Shown here piece by piece: positions 7,233 to 15,784 of a DNA stretch of 64,000 bases (position 1 is its first letter; every line of letters begins with the position of its first letter). A program made the position numbers and the translations under genes. The notes below the pieces were generated by a model that did no database searches, was not told where the DNA came from, and saw nothing but the letters and a program-made list of their open reading frames with translations. The DNA comes from Ectopseudomonas guguanensis. Lineage in GTDB: Bacteria > Pseudomonadota > Gammaproteobacteria > Pseudomonadales > Pseudomonadaceae. The stretch is taken from NCBI RefSeq assembly GCF_900104265.1, contig NZ_FNJJ01000010.1, positions 124,001 to 188,000 on the forward strand, given 5' to 3'.

Positions 7233-8176
7233 CACGCCACCTTGGACTTGCCGCTGTAAGTACAGAAATCTTGTAGCGAACTAGACTCAACCCCGGCCAT
7301 TATCTGTGTGTCCGTTAGAACTAAACCATCACGATCATGAGAAGAGCACCACATGAGAATGTATTTGATCGAAAACAAAACATGCTCCATAGGCAGGTTA
7401 TTTCTGTAGCTCCCTATCGCACAGCCAGTTAACGCAAGCCAAATTGGCTTTGCATACTTTTCCAGCCGGAACCCACTCGAAAACGCTATGGGAGCAAAGG
7501 CTTGTGTAAAAGTAATTCTAGAGCCCGGCGGATACTCGGCAATAGAGTCATATCCTTTCAAAATAATTGTCAAATCATCAATACTGGAGCAGCCTTTAAA
7601 TACAATGAACTCACTCATGAACCTGGCAATTATTTGCCTCTGTTCAGACGCAAAAAGATCATCGCGCAATTGGATCACTTCTGGCATAGCAAATGAAACA
7701 ACAGTCATCTTGATGCCAACATTGTCAAGAGAGTTGTACAGGTCGGCCAGCTGATATAGATCAGCGCTCCTTAGGCGCTGAAATTCGTCTATCAAGCATA
7801 CATACTGATTGCAGTCGTTTTCTCGAACCCGAAGAACGATCCTGTCCGTAAGCTTTTTGAAAATCGAAAGCCTTGTTTCGCGAGACTTTATCGGGCAGTT
7901 CTCAATGTCAGCAAGCTGACGGATGATGTTGGAGCAATTTAATCCTTCCCTATTAATAACGGTTACCGAATTTACATATAGCTTAGGGAAAGTGGCCATC
8001 AAATAACCCTTCAAAGCCTTGCAGCATTGGGACTTTCCGAGTCGAGCTGGTCCGTAGAATATAACTCCGGTTTTTCGCATGAACACACGATCTTTAACGA
8101 TTGTGCTAATGCGCGAAATTTCGTTTGAGGCAATTAAAAATTGCGTTTCAATTACCGGATGATCGAGATCGTACAT
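7232..8176 (-). CDS. tnsC: TnsC/TniB-family AAA+ transposition ATPase
   Basis: The protein is 314 residues. Walker A is GPARLGKS (42-49), and Walker B ends in D130-E131 (VCLIDEFQRL). The family passes the target signal from TniQ/TnsD to the transposase and imposes target immunity. Its length is closer to TniB than to the about 550-residue TnsC of Tn7. It lies 11 bp after tnsB and overlaps tniQ, within one operon. Confidence 0.87.
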   Translation of the reverse strand: MYDLDHPVIETQFLIASNEISRISTIVKDRVFMRKTGVIFYGPARLGKSQCCKALKGYLMATFPKLYVNSVTVINREGLNCSNIIRQLADIENCPIKSRETRLSIFKKLTDRIVLRVRENDCNQYVCLIDEFQRLRSADLYQLADLYNSLDNVGIKMTVVSFAMPEVIQLRDDLFASEQRQIIARFMSEFIVFKGCSSIDDLTIILKGYDSIAEYPPGSRITFTQAFAPIAFSSGFRLEKYAKPIWLALTGCAIGSYRNNLPMEHVLFSIKYILMWCSSHDRDGLVLTDTQIMAGVESSSLQDFCTYSGKSKVA

Positions 8177-8187
8177 AGGCAGCCCTC

Positions 8188-10134
8188 TCAGTAATCGTCC
8201 TCAGGCCCCGGAATCAACTGACCAGGTTTCAGATCAAAACCAATCATGCTCGTAACAGACTGAACCTTCACTTTCTCGACTGGTGCGGGAATTGCGGGAG
8301 CTTCTTTTTCCACATCGCCTTCCAGCCCGAACTGCTCATCAAACAGTCGCTGCAACTCTAAATTAGTGCTTCGGGTTTTTGATGAAATTAGATGCTCGCG
8401 ATATTTCACAATAACATCGTCAATCATTGAACACTCAAGCACCCGCTTTTCTATCGCTCTATTAATGATCTTTCTTGTTGTAACGCTGTGCTTAGAATGA
8501 CGCCATATACCTTGAACATGAAGGGTGCCGAAAAATTCACCGGAGGTGTAGTACGCGTCGACCGCTCTATAGTCTTTCGGGTCTATTTTCACCCGCAGGC
8601 GCACCCCAATGAGTGCAGGCCGGCTCGCCAGTTCGGCGCTCGTGTAATGAGCTTTGTCGAGCTGAATATAAGGCCGTATTCCCTTTTTAATGCCTCCACG
8701 AATGGTGCATTGTTTGACATGGCTTGACAGTTCGCTTACGGATTGCAGCCTGTCCTGCAGGCGTGGAAAGATAAGCCCATTTTCCCGAAAGAACTGCCTC
8801 ATCACTTCAACAGGGCTCAAAGAGTAGCTCCGCCCCCTGCGAGGGGTGATGTTGTATGTAGCCATAAAGACATCAACAACCTGCGCGGCCTCGTCAATAT
8901 TGATTTGATATTTTTCAGCGTTCTCTATCGGCGCCTCTGATCTGCCATTCCAAGGATTACTTCCTGTGCTTGAGGGTATAAGGTGCAAGAATCTTTGACT
9001 TGCTTGCCGAAACAGGCCTTCAATTTGAGAGCGACGCTCGGGCCTTCCAAGCTGACCGTAATTTATAGAGAATCCGAGAATATTTCTGGCATTACTAGAA
9101 ACAAGCGCGGCATGATGCGCCATTGCATTGTCTAAGTACAAACAACCCCACAGCGCTCCCCTCGACTCTTCAATTAAGTAGCAAGGCATCCCGGCCCCAT
9201 TAGGATATTCCAGGCCAGGTACGTCCAGCTCACTGATTGGTTCCCATCCTCCAACTGATGCGTCACATATCAAATCAAGAATGTCTTGCGCTCGCACCTC
9301 GCTGCTAAAGACAAGCCGATAAGCAAGTACCGCTTCAGACCTGCTTTCAACTGCAGCAATCAACCAAAATCGATTAATAACAGTGGTGGTAGTTAGATTG
9401 GGCTCAGGGCGTACCGCAAGAGAAAAAAATCCATCAATTTTATAAGCATCTATTTCAATCACATCAAAAGGTGCACTGCCAACTATCAATCGCTGCATTC
9501 CGTTGCCAACCTGTAGGTGAGCTTTACCTCCTACATCTGCAACAGCGAATACTGCTTTTTCGAAATCCTGATTCGAGATCGAATCTATTAGCTTTAGAAT
9601 TGTTCTTTTCCCGGCGCCTTGCACCGAAAAAGGCCACTCTGCATCTGTAACACCGTCCTCTCTTAAAAGGTTAAGGAACTCAGCATAGTAATAACTCTTC
9701 TTGTATTTCAGTCCGCGGAATGCTGTCGTTCCCTGTTGGAGAACACGTTTTACAAATTTGCGGAACACATCAGGATGTTTAGCAATAGTTAGGCCTAATA
9801 TGCCGCTGAGACTTCCTTGCTGCTCGCTACGTTTGCTTTGCTCTATATTTGTTCTGGTGTATTGTTTAATTCGTTTATTCGGCAGCAGAGCGACCTCTCC
9901 ATGGTACACACCAAAGTCATCAAGTGTTGTGAACCTACTAACCAGTCGACACACTTCTTGCGGTTTCAGCCCTGTGTAGGTTTCAATTTCCTTAAGCGCT
10001 TGCCCCTCAAGTTTTAGCTTTACCGCTTCCCTTCTGAGCAAAAAAATATTTTTATCTGGTTCTTTAAGGCAGGCCTCGTCTACCCGCCCATACCCACAGC
10101 GGTTCAAAGATTCCCAGGTTATTGAAGACTTCAT
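8188..10134 (-). CDS. tnsB: TnsB-family DDE transposase
   Basis: The protein is 648 residues. It has N-terminal helix-turn-helix domains, an RNase-H-like integrase core with likely catalytic D229 (VIEIDAYKID), D335 (GCLYLDNAMAH) and E372 (RSQIEGLFRQ), then a beta-barrel and basic C-terminal region. TnsB binds the element ends and makes the 3' cuts and strand transfer. I chose the ATG at 10134 because it overlaps the tnsA stop as ATGA; an ATG five codons upstream also exists. Acidic, Glu-rich residues near the C-terminus may contact TnsC, as in Tn7, by inference. Confidence 0.9.
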   Translation of the reverse strand: MKSSITWESLNRCGYGRVDEACLKEPDKNIFLLRREAVKLKLEGQALKEIETYTGLKPQEVCRLVSRFTTLDDFGVYHGEVALLPNKRIKQYTRTNIEQSKRSEQQGSLSGILGLTIAKHPDVFRKFVKRVLQQGTTAFRGLKYKKSYYYAEFLNLLREDGVTDAEWPFSVQGAGKRTILKLIDSISNQDFEKAVFAVADVGGKAHLQVGNGMQRLIVGSAPFDVIEIDAYKIDGFFSLAVRPEPNLTTTTVINRFWLIAAVESRSEAVLAYRLVFSSEVRAQDILDLICDASVGGWEPISELDVPGLEYPNGAGMPCYLIEESRGALWGCLYLDNAMAHHAALVSSNARNILGFSINYGQLGRPERRSQIEGLFRQASQRFLHLIPSSTGSNPWNGRSEAPIENAEKYQINIDEAAQVVDVFMATYNITPRRGRSYSLSPVEVMRQFFRENGLIFPRLQDRLQSVSELSSHVKQCTIRGGIKKGIRPYIQLDKAHYTSAELASRPALIGVRLRVKIDPKDYRAVDAYYTSGEFFGTLHVQGIWRHSKHSVTTRKIINRAIEKRVLECSMIDDVIVKYREHLISSKTRSTNLELQRLFDEQFGLEGDVEKEAPAIPAPVEKVKVQSVTSMIGFDLKPGQLIPGPEDDY

Positions 10135-10796
10135 GACACCAATGCCCACTTGGTGTTTTTTGCAAAAAATGCGCTTTCAAATTCTACTGCTATCTTGCCT
10201 AAAGAATAATGCTGACAAAATAAGTATAGAAGCACATCTTGGGAGTGACTATTCAAATGCCTTAGATACTCGTCAAGCGTGCCTGAGGCGTGACCTATAA
10301 GATAATCTGCAACATCCAGATTAATTGCCGGAGGGATAAAAAAGTGCCTACCTGCTGCCAAACAGGCCGCTACCTTTAGTAGCGGCATGATGCTGCTTGC
10401 TCTAGGCGCAAAGTCATCATCATTAAAAATTCGATAATTTACGCCAGCTGCTTTTGCAAGTTCGCGCTGAAGTTCTATTTGTGGTGTCGATTCCGCGTCT
10501 TTGTTGAAGCTTCCCTCCTTTATCTCATGCCATTCTATCGACCCACCCCGCACTATCACCTCAGCATCGAGAATGGTTCTCTTCGCACCAGGCTCCGGTG
10601 ATTGACTACGCGGTTGTGGGTTCAGATCGAAACGGATTACGTCGGGATTGAACTCTAAAAACAGGATCCAATGCGCTAATTCCCGATCGCTACTAAGCGA
10701 AAAATCCTGATCGCATTTTGCGCTATATACCCGCCATACGTTCCCGAACACTTTTCCGCGCTTCGTGAACGCATGCACCTTGCTTTGCTTACTCAT
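10131..10796 (-). CDS. tnsA: TnsA-family endonuclease
   Basis: The protein is about 221 residues from the ATG at 10796. An ATG eight codons upstream (10820) is also in frame and neither has a strong ribosome site. The restriction-endonuclease-like active site is visible: E39 (DRELAHW), D77 (TILDAEVIV) and E91-x-K93 (HEIKEG). TnsA cuts the 5' strands, so together with TnsB it gives true cut-and-paste transposition rather than cointegrates. The stop overlaps the tnsB start. It is the first gene of the operon, so the element's right end should lie just upstream. Confidence 0.87.
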   Translation of the reverse strand: MSKQSKVHAFTKRGKVFGNVWRVYSAKCDQDFSLSSDRELAHWILFLEFNPDVIRFDLNPQPRSQSPEPGAKRTILDAEVIVRGGSIEWHEIKEGSFNKDAESTPQIELQRELAKAAGVNYRIFNDDDFAPRASSIMPLLKVAACLAAGRHFFIPPAINLDVADYLIGHASGTLDEYLRHLNSHSQDVLLYLFCQHYSLGKIAVEFESAFFAKNTKWALVS

Positions 10797-11249
10797 ATCT
10801 AGACAGCCCCATAAGGCCATTTCGATTAAACGAATCGCCTGCCAAACCTCTCAGGTTTTACATTAGTAATAAGAAAGATGGCTTTGTATAATGATTCGAA
10901 ATATCTAGACTTGATTCCAATAACTTTTTGGGAATTATCCCAATTGGAATCTGTAGTTCATTTTTTTCTTGAGGAGGCTTTACTGACTGAAGCGCTGTAT
11001 GAGAAGATGCTAAATATTCTAGATTTATTTAATGAAGCGACTATAACTCATTGATTTTGCTGCGCGGTCTGGTGTTGGAAATTTAGAAATGTCAGTTCAG
11101 ATCGCTCCACGTTTTCTCAGGACCTGTCATTTCCCCTCTGCTCGTTTCGAAGCTGCCTGCCACTCATCGTAATACTGCAACCTTGTGATCCGGCCTCCAC
11201 TCCAGACTGAAAGGCTCTCCCGCCTTTGGACCAATCTGGAGGAACACAG
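10797..11249. other. AT-rich junction between Tn7-like operon and core chromosome
   Basis: About 450 bp separate tnsA from the first core gene. The left part is AT-rich and carries inverted repeats: CGATT-N5-AATCG at 10823-10837, AAACCT-CTC-AGGTTT at 10844-10858, TTGGGAATTATCCCAA at 10928-10943, and GATTCCAAT/ATTGGAATC at 10913-10921 and 10943-10951. Such repeats suit promoter control of tnsA and transposase binding at the element's right end. From about 11100 the composition is core-like. The exact terminus (Tn7-like ends begin TGT) is not determined. Confidence 0.5.
10878..11054 (+). CDS. Short ORF, 58 codons, unknown
   Basis: The frame starts ATG GCT TTG TAT and encodes 58 residues, Leu- and Glu-rich and mostly helical in appearance (ITFWELSQLESVV, FFLEEALLTEALYEKM), ending at TGA 11052-11054. 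A weak AAGAAAG lies before the ATG. It has the AT-rich codon style of the transposition operon and is divergent from tnsA. The overlapping dyads at 10913-10951 make it equally possible that this is regulatory DNA. No homologue is recognised. Confidence 0.35.
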   Translation: MALYNDSKYLDLIPITFWELSQLESVVHFFLEEALLTEALYEKMLNILDLFNEATITH

Positions 11250-12422
11250 ATGGAAACCCTGACTAGCCTGTTCGACACCAAGGGTTGCCCCTTGGAAAAG
11301 CAGAAATTCACCTGGCGCGAAATGGCCGGCAAGCCCATCAGCAAGCTGGATGACGATGCCTTCACCCGTGTACGCATCATCCTCATGAACGGCATAGAGA
11401 CCGATGCCCTGCGCCTGAAGAACATCGGTGCGCGCTTCAATGGGCACCTGCGCCAGGCCTTGGCCGAGGTGCGGCGCACCGAGCAGCATCAGGCCACCAT
11501 GGTCAACTGGCTGCTGTCTGCCGATCACTCGCCGCTGGAAACCACGGTGGCCTATGAGCAGGTGGCGATCGAGGTGACTGCCGCGGTGGCGCAGAACGAG
11601 CCCGATCCCTATCAGGCGCAGACCTATCGCTTCGGCCTGCTGGAGGATTTCGATCACCTGTATCGCTATTCGGCCATGCTCGATCGGCTCGAGGGCAAGG
11701 ATGCCAACAACATCCTGCAGGGCTACACCGACATCATTCCCAGCCGCCCCACCACGGTGCATCACCGCGCGCCTGAGGACGACCTGCGCGACTCCTATCA
11801 ACGCGAAAGCGCCGCGCTGATCACCAAGATCCATGCGGCGATGATCACCGCCGCCGAGTACCAGACCCACGACTATTACATGACCATCGGCCCGACCTTC
11901 GCCGATCCGCTGGCCCGCCAGCTGTATGCCGAGATCGCCTCGGTCGAGGAACAGCACGTGACCCAGTACGGCTCGCTGCAGGACCCCGACGAGAGCTTCC
12001 TGGAGAAGTGGCTGATTCACGAGGCCATGGAGGTCTACGCCTACAACAGCTGCATGGAGCAGGAAGAGAACCCACGCATCAAGGCGATCTGGGAGCGCTT
12101 CCTCGACTACGAGCAAGGCCACCTGCACCTGGTATGCGAGCTGTTCAAGAAATACGAGCGCCGCGACCCGGCGGAAATCCTCGGCGGCTCGGTGCCCAAG
12201 CTGATCGAGTTCAAGAGCCAGCGCGAGTTCGTGCGCAAGACCCTGGCCGAGGAAATGGACCTGCGCGCCAAGGGCCACGACTACGTCGACAAGAAGAACG
12301 AGGGCCACGCCAGCCGCGACTACCGCAACCAGCTGAACTCCGAGGGCGTGCCCGCCGAGGCGGTTTCCGCCGGTTATCAATGGGCGCCGGGCACCGAGCT
12401 CAGCCTGAAGAAAATATCCTGA
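11250..12422 (+). CDS. Ferritin-like (di-iron type) protein, about 390 residues
   Basis: The protein is long, helical and soluble, with no signal peptide. In the second half two ExxH-type motifs (EEQH in IASVEEQHVTQYG and EQGH in FLDYEQGHLHLV) and glutamates such as EAMEVYAYN resemble a ferritin/rubrerythrin-like four-helix metal site. GGAGGAAC precedes the ATG. It ends 10 bp before another ferritin-like gene on the same strand, so the pair is probably one operon. I cannot name the family with certainty. An iron or peroxide role is inferred from the motifs and from the neighbouring ferritin-like genes. I did not find the ECF-type promoter seen elsewhere in this block in front of it. Confidence 0.65.
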   Translation: METLTSLFDTKGCPLEKQKFTWREMAGKPISKLDDDAFTRVRIILMNGIETDALRLKNIGARFNGHLRQALAEVRRTEQHQATMVNWLLSADHSPLETTVAYEQVAIEVTAAVAQNEPDPYQAQTYRFGLLEDFDHLYRYSAMLDRLEGKDANNILQGYTDIIPSRPTTVHHRAPEDDLRDSYQRESAALITKIHAAMITAAEYQTHDYYMTIGPTFADPLARQLYAEIASVEEQHVTQYGSLQDPDESFLEKWLIHEAMEVYAYNSCMEQEENPRIKAIWERFLDYEQGHLHLVCELFKKYERRDPAEILGGSVPKLIEFKSQREFVRKTLAEEMDLRAKGHDYVDKKNEGHASRDYRNQLNSEGVPAEAVSAGYQWAPGTELSLKKIS

Positions 12423-12432
12423 GGATCAAGTC

Positions 12433-13152
12433 ATGCAGAACGCTACCAAGATGGGACTCAATTACACCGGCGCGCAGATGTCGCCGATCGACAGTGAAGC
12501 CATGCTCAAGGCCAGCCAGGAAGTGCCGCCAGATGTGCCCGGCGACGAACGCAAGCTGGCCGTGGTACGCAGCGAGGAAGTCACACGGGCCGACAGCGTT
12601 GGTTCGGTGCCGCTGCCGGGCTCGGTCAAGGGCATGCTGAAGACCGCGCTGAACAAGCTCACCGGCGTCAGCCCGGAGATGCTCATCGACAAGCTTGGCG
12701 AACGCCTGGCCTTCGAGCGCACCGGGGTGCGCCTGTACGAAGCGCTGCTGGCCAAGGCATCGGTGGTCGGGGTGGTCGACGATACTCAGCTGGAAACCCT
12801 GCAGCGCTTTCGCGCCGAGGAAGCCGAGCATTTCCAGCTGGTGGTGGCCGCCATGGAGAAACTGGGAGCGGACCCATCGGCGATGACCCCCTGCGCCGAC
12901 GTCGTGGGCGTGACCGGGATGGGTGTGTTGCAGACCATCAGCGATCCGCGAACCAACCTGGCGCAGTCGCTCAATGCCCTGCTCACGGCCGAACTCACCG
13001 ACAACGCCGGGTGGGAGCTGCTGATCGAACTGGCCGACACCTGCGGCCAACCGGAGATCGCCGAGAGCTTCTACAAGGCGTTGAGTCAGGAGCAGGTGCA
13101 CCTGCAAACCGTGCGTAGCTGGCTCAGGGATGAAATCGTAAGGCAGGTGTAA
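12433..13152 (+). CDS. Ferritin-like domain protein, 239 residues
   Basis: The N-terminal 60 residues look flexible; from about 80 onward there are four helices with FERTGVRLYEAL, EEAEHFQLV, TAELTDNAGWELL and SQEQVHLQTV. The pattern of Glu plus ExxH in helices 1, 2 and 4 fits a ferritin-like di-iron bundle. It follows the previous ferritin-like gene by 10 bp and probably works with it. Substrate and metal are not shown by the sequence. Confidence 0.7.
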   Translation: MQNATKMGLNYTGAQMSPIDSEAMLKASQEVPPDVPGDERKLAVVRSEEVTRADSVGSVPLPGSVKGMLKTALNKLTGVSPEMLIDKLGERLAFERTGVRLYEALLAKASVVGVVDDTQLETLQRFRAEEAEHFQLVVAAMEKLGADPSAMTPCADVVGVTGMGVLQTISDPRTNLAQSLNALLTAELTDNAGWELLIELADTCGQPEIAESFYKALSQEQVHLQTVRSWLRDEIVRQV

Positions 13153-13196
13153 GACTGCGGCGTGGAGGGGCCGGTGGCCCTTCCACGCCACATCGA

Positions 13197-13502
13197 TCAA
13201 GGGCTTTCGCCACCACGCAGCATGCGCCGCAGACTGCTCAGTATGCGGCCATGGTTACCCTCCCCCTGGCCATCCTCGGCAGCGTCCCTGTTCTTCTCGA
13301 TGCGCTTCCAGAACTTTTCGTGGAAGTAGTACGCAACCGTGTTGCACGCCGGCTCCAGCAGCGCGATCAGGCCGCCGGTGAGGATGTCACCGGTCAGCGC
13401 GAAGGCGATCCCGAAGGCGATGGTGAAGTGCAGGATGGCAAAGGTGAAGGTCTTCAGCATGGAAGGCCCCAGCACCGGTTTGCCGGTGCCGGGCTCGCTC
13501 AA
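13197..13502 (-). CDS. DUF2061-family small membrane protein
   Basis: The protein is 101 residues. Two hydrophobic segments (FTFAILHFTIAFGIAFALTG and GGLIALLEPACNTVAYYFHE) followed by WKRIE match DUF2061, a small membrane protein of unknown role. Its ATG overlaps the stop of the upstream DUF892 gene (ATGA at 13499-13502), which supports this start and an operon. The C-terminal 35 residues are polar and probably cytoplasmic. Confidence 0.8.
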   Translation of the reverse strand: MSEPGTGKPVLGPSMLKTFTFAILHFTIAFGIAFALTGDILTGGLIALLEPACNTVAYYFHEKFWKRIEKNRDAAEDGQGEGNHGRILSSLRRMLRGGESP

Positions 13503-14014
13503 CGCTTGGCGTCCAGGTCAGGCGCCGCGCTGCGCTGGAGGAAGGCAACAGTGATCTGCGGCAGGTGCTCGCGCAGCCACTCGGCCATGGCCACTTCCTG
13601 CTTGAGGATCTGCTCGCAGGCGGTCTGGGTCTGGGTATCGCCGGCTTCCTTGGCCGCCGCGATGAGGACGGTGTAGGAGGCGATCTCCATGTTTTCGAAG
13701 ACGTAACCGCTCATCGCGCCCTTGACCACTTCGTCGCTGACGGCCATGCCGGCGACTGCCTGGCCGAAGGCCATGACCTTGGCGGACAGGTCCTTGAAGG
13801 TCGATGGGCTGCTGCCCAGGCGCTGCAGGCAGGACTCCAGCAATTCGCGCTGGCCGCGAGTCTCGTCGATGTGCTGGACGATACGCGCCTTGAGGTCCGG
13901 ATAATGTTCCAGGCGTTCGGCCTGGGCGCTGAGCATCTTCTCGGCCTGCTGCTCCATGGCATGGGCATCTCGTAGCCAATCCAGCAGGTTTTCAGTGGCT
14001 GTGGACTTGGTCAT
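13499..14014 (-). CDS. YciF-like DUF892 ferritin-like protein
   Basis: The protein is 171 residues. The start ENLLDWLRDAHAMEQQAEKML and the later HIDETRGQRELLESCL, ENMEIASYTVLIAAAKEAGD and LKQEVAMAEWLREHLP are characteristic of DUF892 (YciF), a stress-induced ferritin-superfamily bundle. The E/H pattern supports possible metal binding; the activity is unknown. It is the first gene of a two-gene operon with DUF2061 and has an ECF-type promoter at 14136-14164. Confidence 0.88.
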   Translation of the reverse strand: MTKSTATENLLDWLRDAHAMEQQAEKMLSAQAERLEHYPDLKARIVQHIDETRGQRELLESCLQRLGSSPSTFKDLSAKVMAFGQAVAGMAVSDEVVKGAMSGYVFENMEIASYTVLIAAAKEAGDTQTQTACEQILKQEVAMAEWLREHLPQITVAFLQRSAAPDLDAKR

Positions 14015-14135
14015 GGTAAACCTCTCCTGTCGGTCGTATGGCGCATTGCCTGTGCTTGCGCGGACGGCGAAGCACAGGACGAGCGCCCGAAAAACTTGAT
14101 AAGAGGGTCGCCGCGATTGCGTTGGCCCTCCCTAT

Positions 14136-14164
14136 TGCTGAGTCGTCCCAGGCTGCGCCAGTTC
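14136..14164 (-). promoter_or_regulatory. ECF-type promoter for DUF892-DUF2061
   Basis: On the minus strand, GAACTG (-35) is followed after 17 bp by TCAGCA (-10), about 120 bp before the DUF892 start. It is divergent from the similar promoter at 14226. Confidence 0.55.
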
Positions 14165-14225
14165 AGGTTTTTTGCTGCGGCCTTGACGGGCGGCATGGCG
14201 CCGCCTGCCAATGGGCGGAAAGGTT

Positions 14226-14254
14226 GAACCGCGCGGCGCGACAGGGTTTCTACA
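14226..14254 (+). promoter_or_regulatory. ECF-type promoter for FAD/Rieske oxidoreductase
   Basis: GAACCG (-35), 17 bp, TCTACA (-10), about 30 bp before the ATG at 14286. A perfect 8-bp inverted repeat, CAGGGTTT/AAACCCTG (14242-14249 and 14259-14266), brackets the -10 element and could be an operator or a structure in the leader. Confidence 0.6.
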
Positions 14255-14285
14255 CGGCAAACCCTGCGCAAACGAGGAACAGCCC

Positions 14286-15767
14286 ATGACCGAGCCATCT
14301 GCCAAACCCGGCTGCTGCTGGCCCGCCTCCGCACCGGCGATCGACTTTCCCCGCCTCAGCGGTCGTTGCGAATGCGAGGTGGCGATCATCGGCGCCGGCA
14401 TCGTCGGCCTGAGTACCGCGCTGGCGCTGTGCGAGGCCGGCAAGTCGGTGGTGGTACTCGAAGCGAGGCAGGTCGGCCGCCAGGTCACCGGCCTGTCCAC
14501 GGCCAAGGTCACCACCCAGCACGCACTGATCTACCGTGACCTGATCGGCAAGGCTGGCCGCGCTACCGCGCAAGCCTATGCAGACGCCAACCGGCAGGCG
14601 CTGCAGCGCATCGCCGACTGGGTCGAGCAGTATGCGATCGACTGCGATTTTCAGCGCCGCTCGGCCTATGTCTATTCATTGAGCGAGGAGCAGGACGCCG
14701 CCCTGGTGAGCGAAGCCGAGGCCGCTCGTTCCCTCGGGCTGGAGGCACGTGTGCTGGCCAGGGCACCGCTGCCATTCCCCACTTCCAGTGCGCTGGAGTT
14801 TCCCGGGCAGGCGCAGTTCAATCCGGCGCGTTATCTGCTCGGGCTCGCGCAAGCGGTGCAGGCCAAAGGTGGGCGAGTCTTCGAAGGCACCCGCGCCACC
14901 GATTTCGAACACCGTGAACGCTGGCAGATCGGTTTCGCAGGCGGCGTGCTCAGTGCCGACAAGCTGGTAATCGCCACCCATATGCCGGTGAAGACGCCGG
15001 TGGACTATGTCAGCCCGACGCAGCCGCGTTGCCATGTCGCCATCGCCTTTCGTCCCAGAGCAGATGAAGTCCTGGAGGGCATGTTCATCGCCGCTGCCGA
15101 GCCCACCCACTCCATCCGCATGGCGCAGGACGAAGGCGGGCCGCTGATCCTGGTGCTTGGCCCGCGTTTCAACACCGGCCAGGACGCCGACGTTGCCCAG
15201 CGTTTCGTCGAACTCGAGCGCTGGGCGCGGCAGCACCTGCCGGTGGCCGAGGCCGTGTGGCGCTGGTGCAACGAGGACTATGACACTCCGGACCGCATGG
15301 CCTATGTCGGCGAGCCGGATGCGCAGAAGGCACCAGGCCTTTACCTCGCTACCGGCTTTAGCGCCTGGGGCATCACCAATGGCACGGCTTCCGGCCTTGG
15401 CCTGGCGCAGCAGATCAGCACCGGCCAATGGCCCTGGGGCTCGCTGTTCGATCCCCGGCGCGATGCGGGGGAAGACCTCAACCAAAGCAGCGACAGCCAT
15501 ACCCTGATCGATGATGTGCAGGCACTGCAGCCTGGCCAGGGCGGGGTCATCAGCCATGGCGATGACAAGCTGGCGATATGGCGCGATGACGATGGCAAGC
15601 TGCATGCTCTGTCGGCCGAATGCACGCACATGGGCTGCCCGGTGACCTGGAACAATGCCGATCGCACCTGGGATTGCCCGTGCCATGGCTCGATCTTCGA
15701 GGCGGACGGCCAGGTACGGCACGGGCCTGCCTGCGAACCGCTGGCCAGGCGTTCCATGCCGGGCTGA
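14286..15767 (+). CDS. FAD-dependent oxidoreductase with C-terminal Rieske domain
   Basis: The protein is 493 residues. The N-terminal Rossmann motif is IIGAGIVGLSTALAL (about residues 35-50), with the DAO-type fold continuing to about residue 390 (ending LYLATGFSAWGITNG). A Rieske [2Fe-2S] domain follows, with CTH at ECTHMGCPV and CPCHG as the two Cys/His pairs. This arrangement is typical of amine-oxidase-like FAD proteins fused to Rieske domains in stress clusters; the substrate is unknown. GAGGAA precedes the ATG. It is transcribed alone from the promoter at 14226, and the next gene is convergent 17 bp after the stop. Confidence 0.85.
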   Translation: MTEPSAKPGCCWPASAPAIDFPRLSGRCECEVAIIGAGIVGLSTALALCEAGKSVVVLEARQVGRQVTGLSTAKVTTQHALIYRDLIGKAGRATAQAYADANRQALQRIADWVEQYAIDCDFQRRSAYVYSLSEEQDAALVSEAEAARSLGLEARVLARAPLPFPTSSALEFPGQAQFNPARYLLGLAQAVQAKGGRVFEGTRATDFEHRERWQIGFAGGVLSADKLVIATHMPVKTPVDYVSPTQPRCHVAIAFRPRADEVLEGMFIAAAEPTHSIRMAQDEGGPLILVLGPRFNTGQDADVAQRFVELERWARQHLPVAEAVWRWCNEDYDTPDRMAYVGEPDAQKAPGLYLATGFSAWGITNGTASGLGLAQQISTGQWPWGSLFDPRRDAGEDLNQSSDSHTLIDDVQALQPGQGGVISHGDDKLAIWRDDDGKLHALSAECTHMGCPVTWNNADRTWDCPCHGSIFEADGQVRHGPACEPLARRSMPG

Positions 15768-15784
15768 GCGGCCCTTTCCAGGGC

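Noticed and set aside
5886..10796. CRISPR-associated transposon (CAST)
   Set aside because: TnsABC plus TniQ raised this idea, but there is no Cas12k, Cascade gene or repeat array, and TniQ is about 450 residues.
10842..10861. TGTAAAACCTGAGAGGTTTG (minus strand) as the Tn7-like right terminus
   Set aside because: It begins with TGT as expected, but it lies only about 65 bp from tnsA, the AT-rich DNA continues past it, and I found no matching left-end copy.
11125..11132. TGTCATTT as a Tn5053-type inverted-repeat start
   Set aside because: The orientation would open an element toward the right, into core genes with no transposase, and the following bases do not match a Tn5053 end.
11209..11240. 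ECF-type promoter before the ferritin-like gene at 11250
   Set aside because: GAAAGG is followed by no TC at 16-18 bp; the match is too poor to call.
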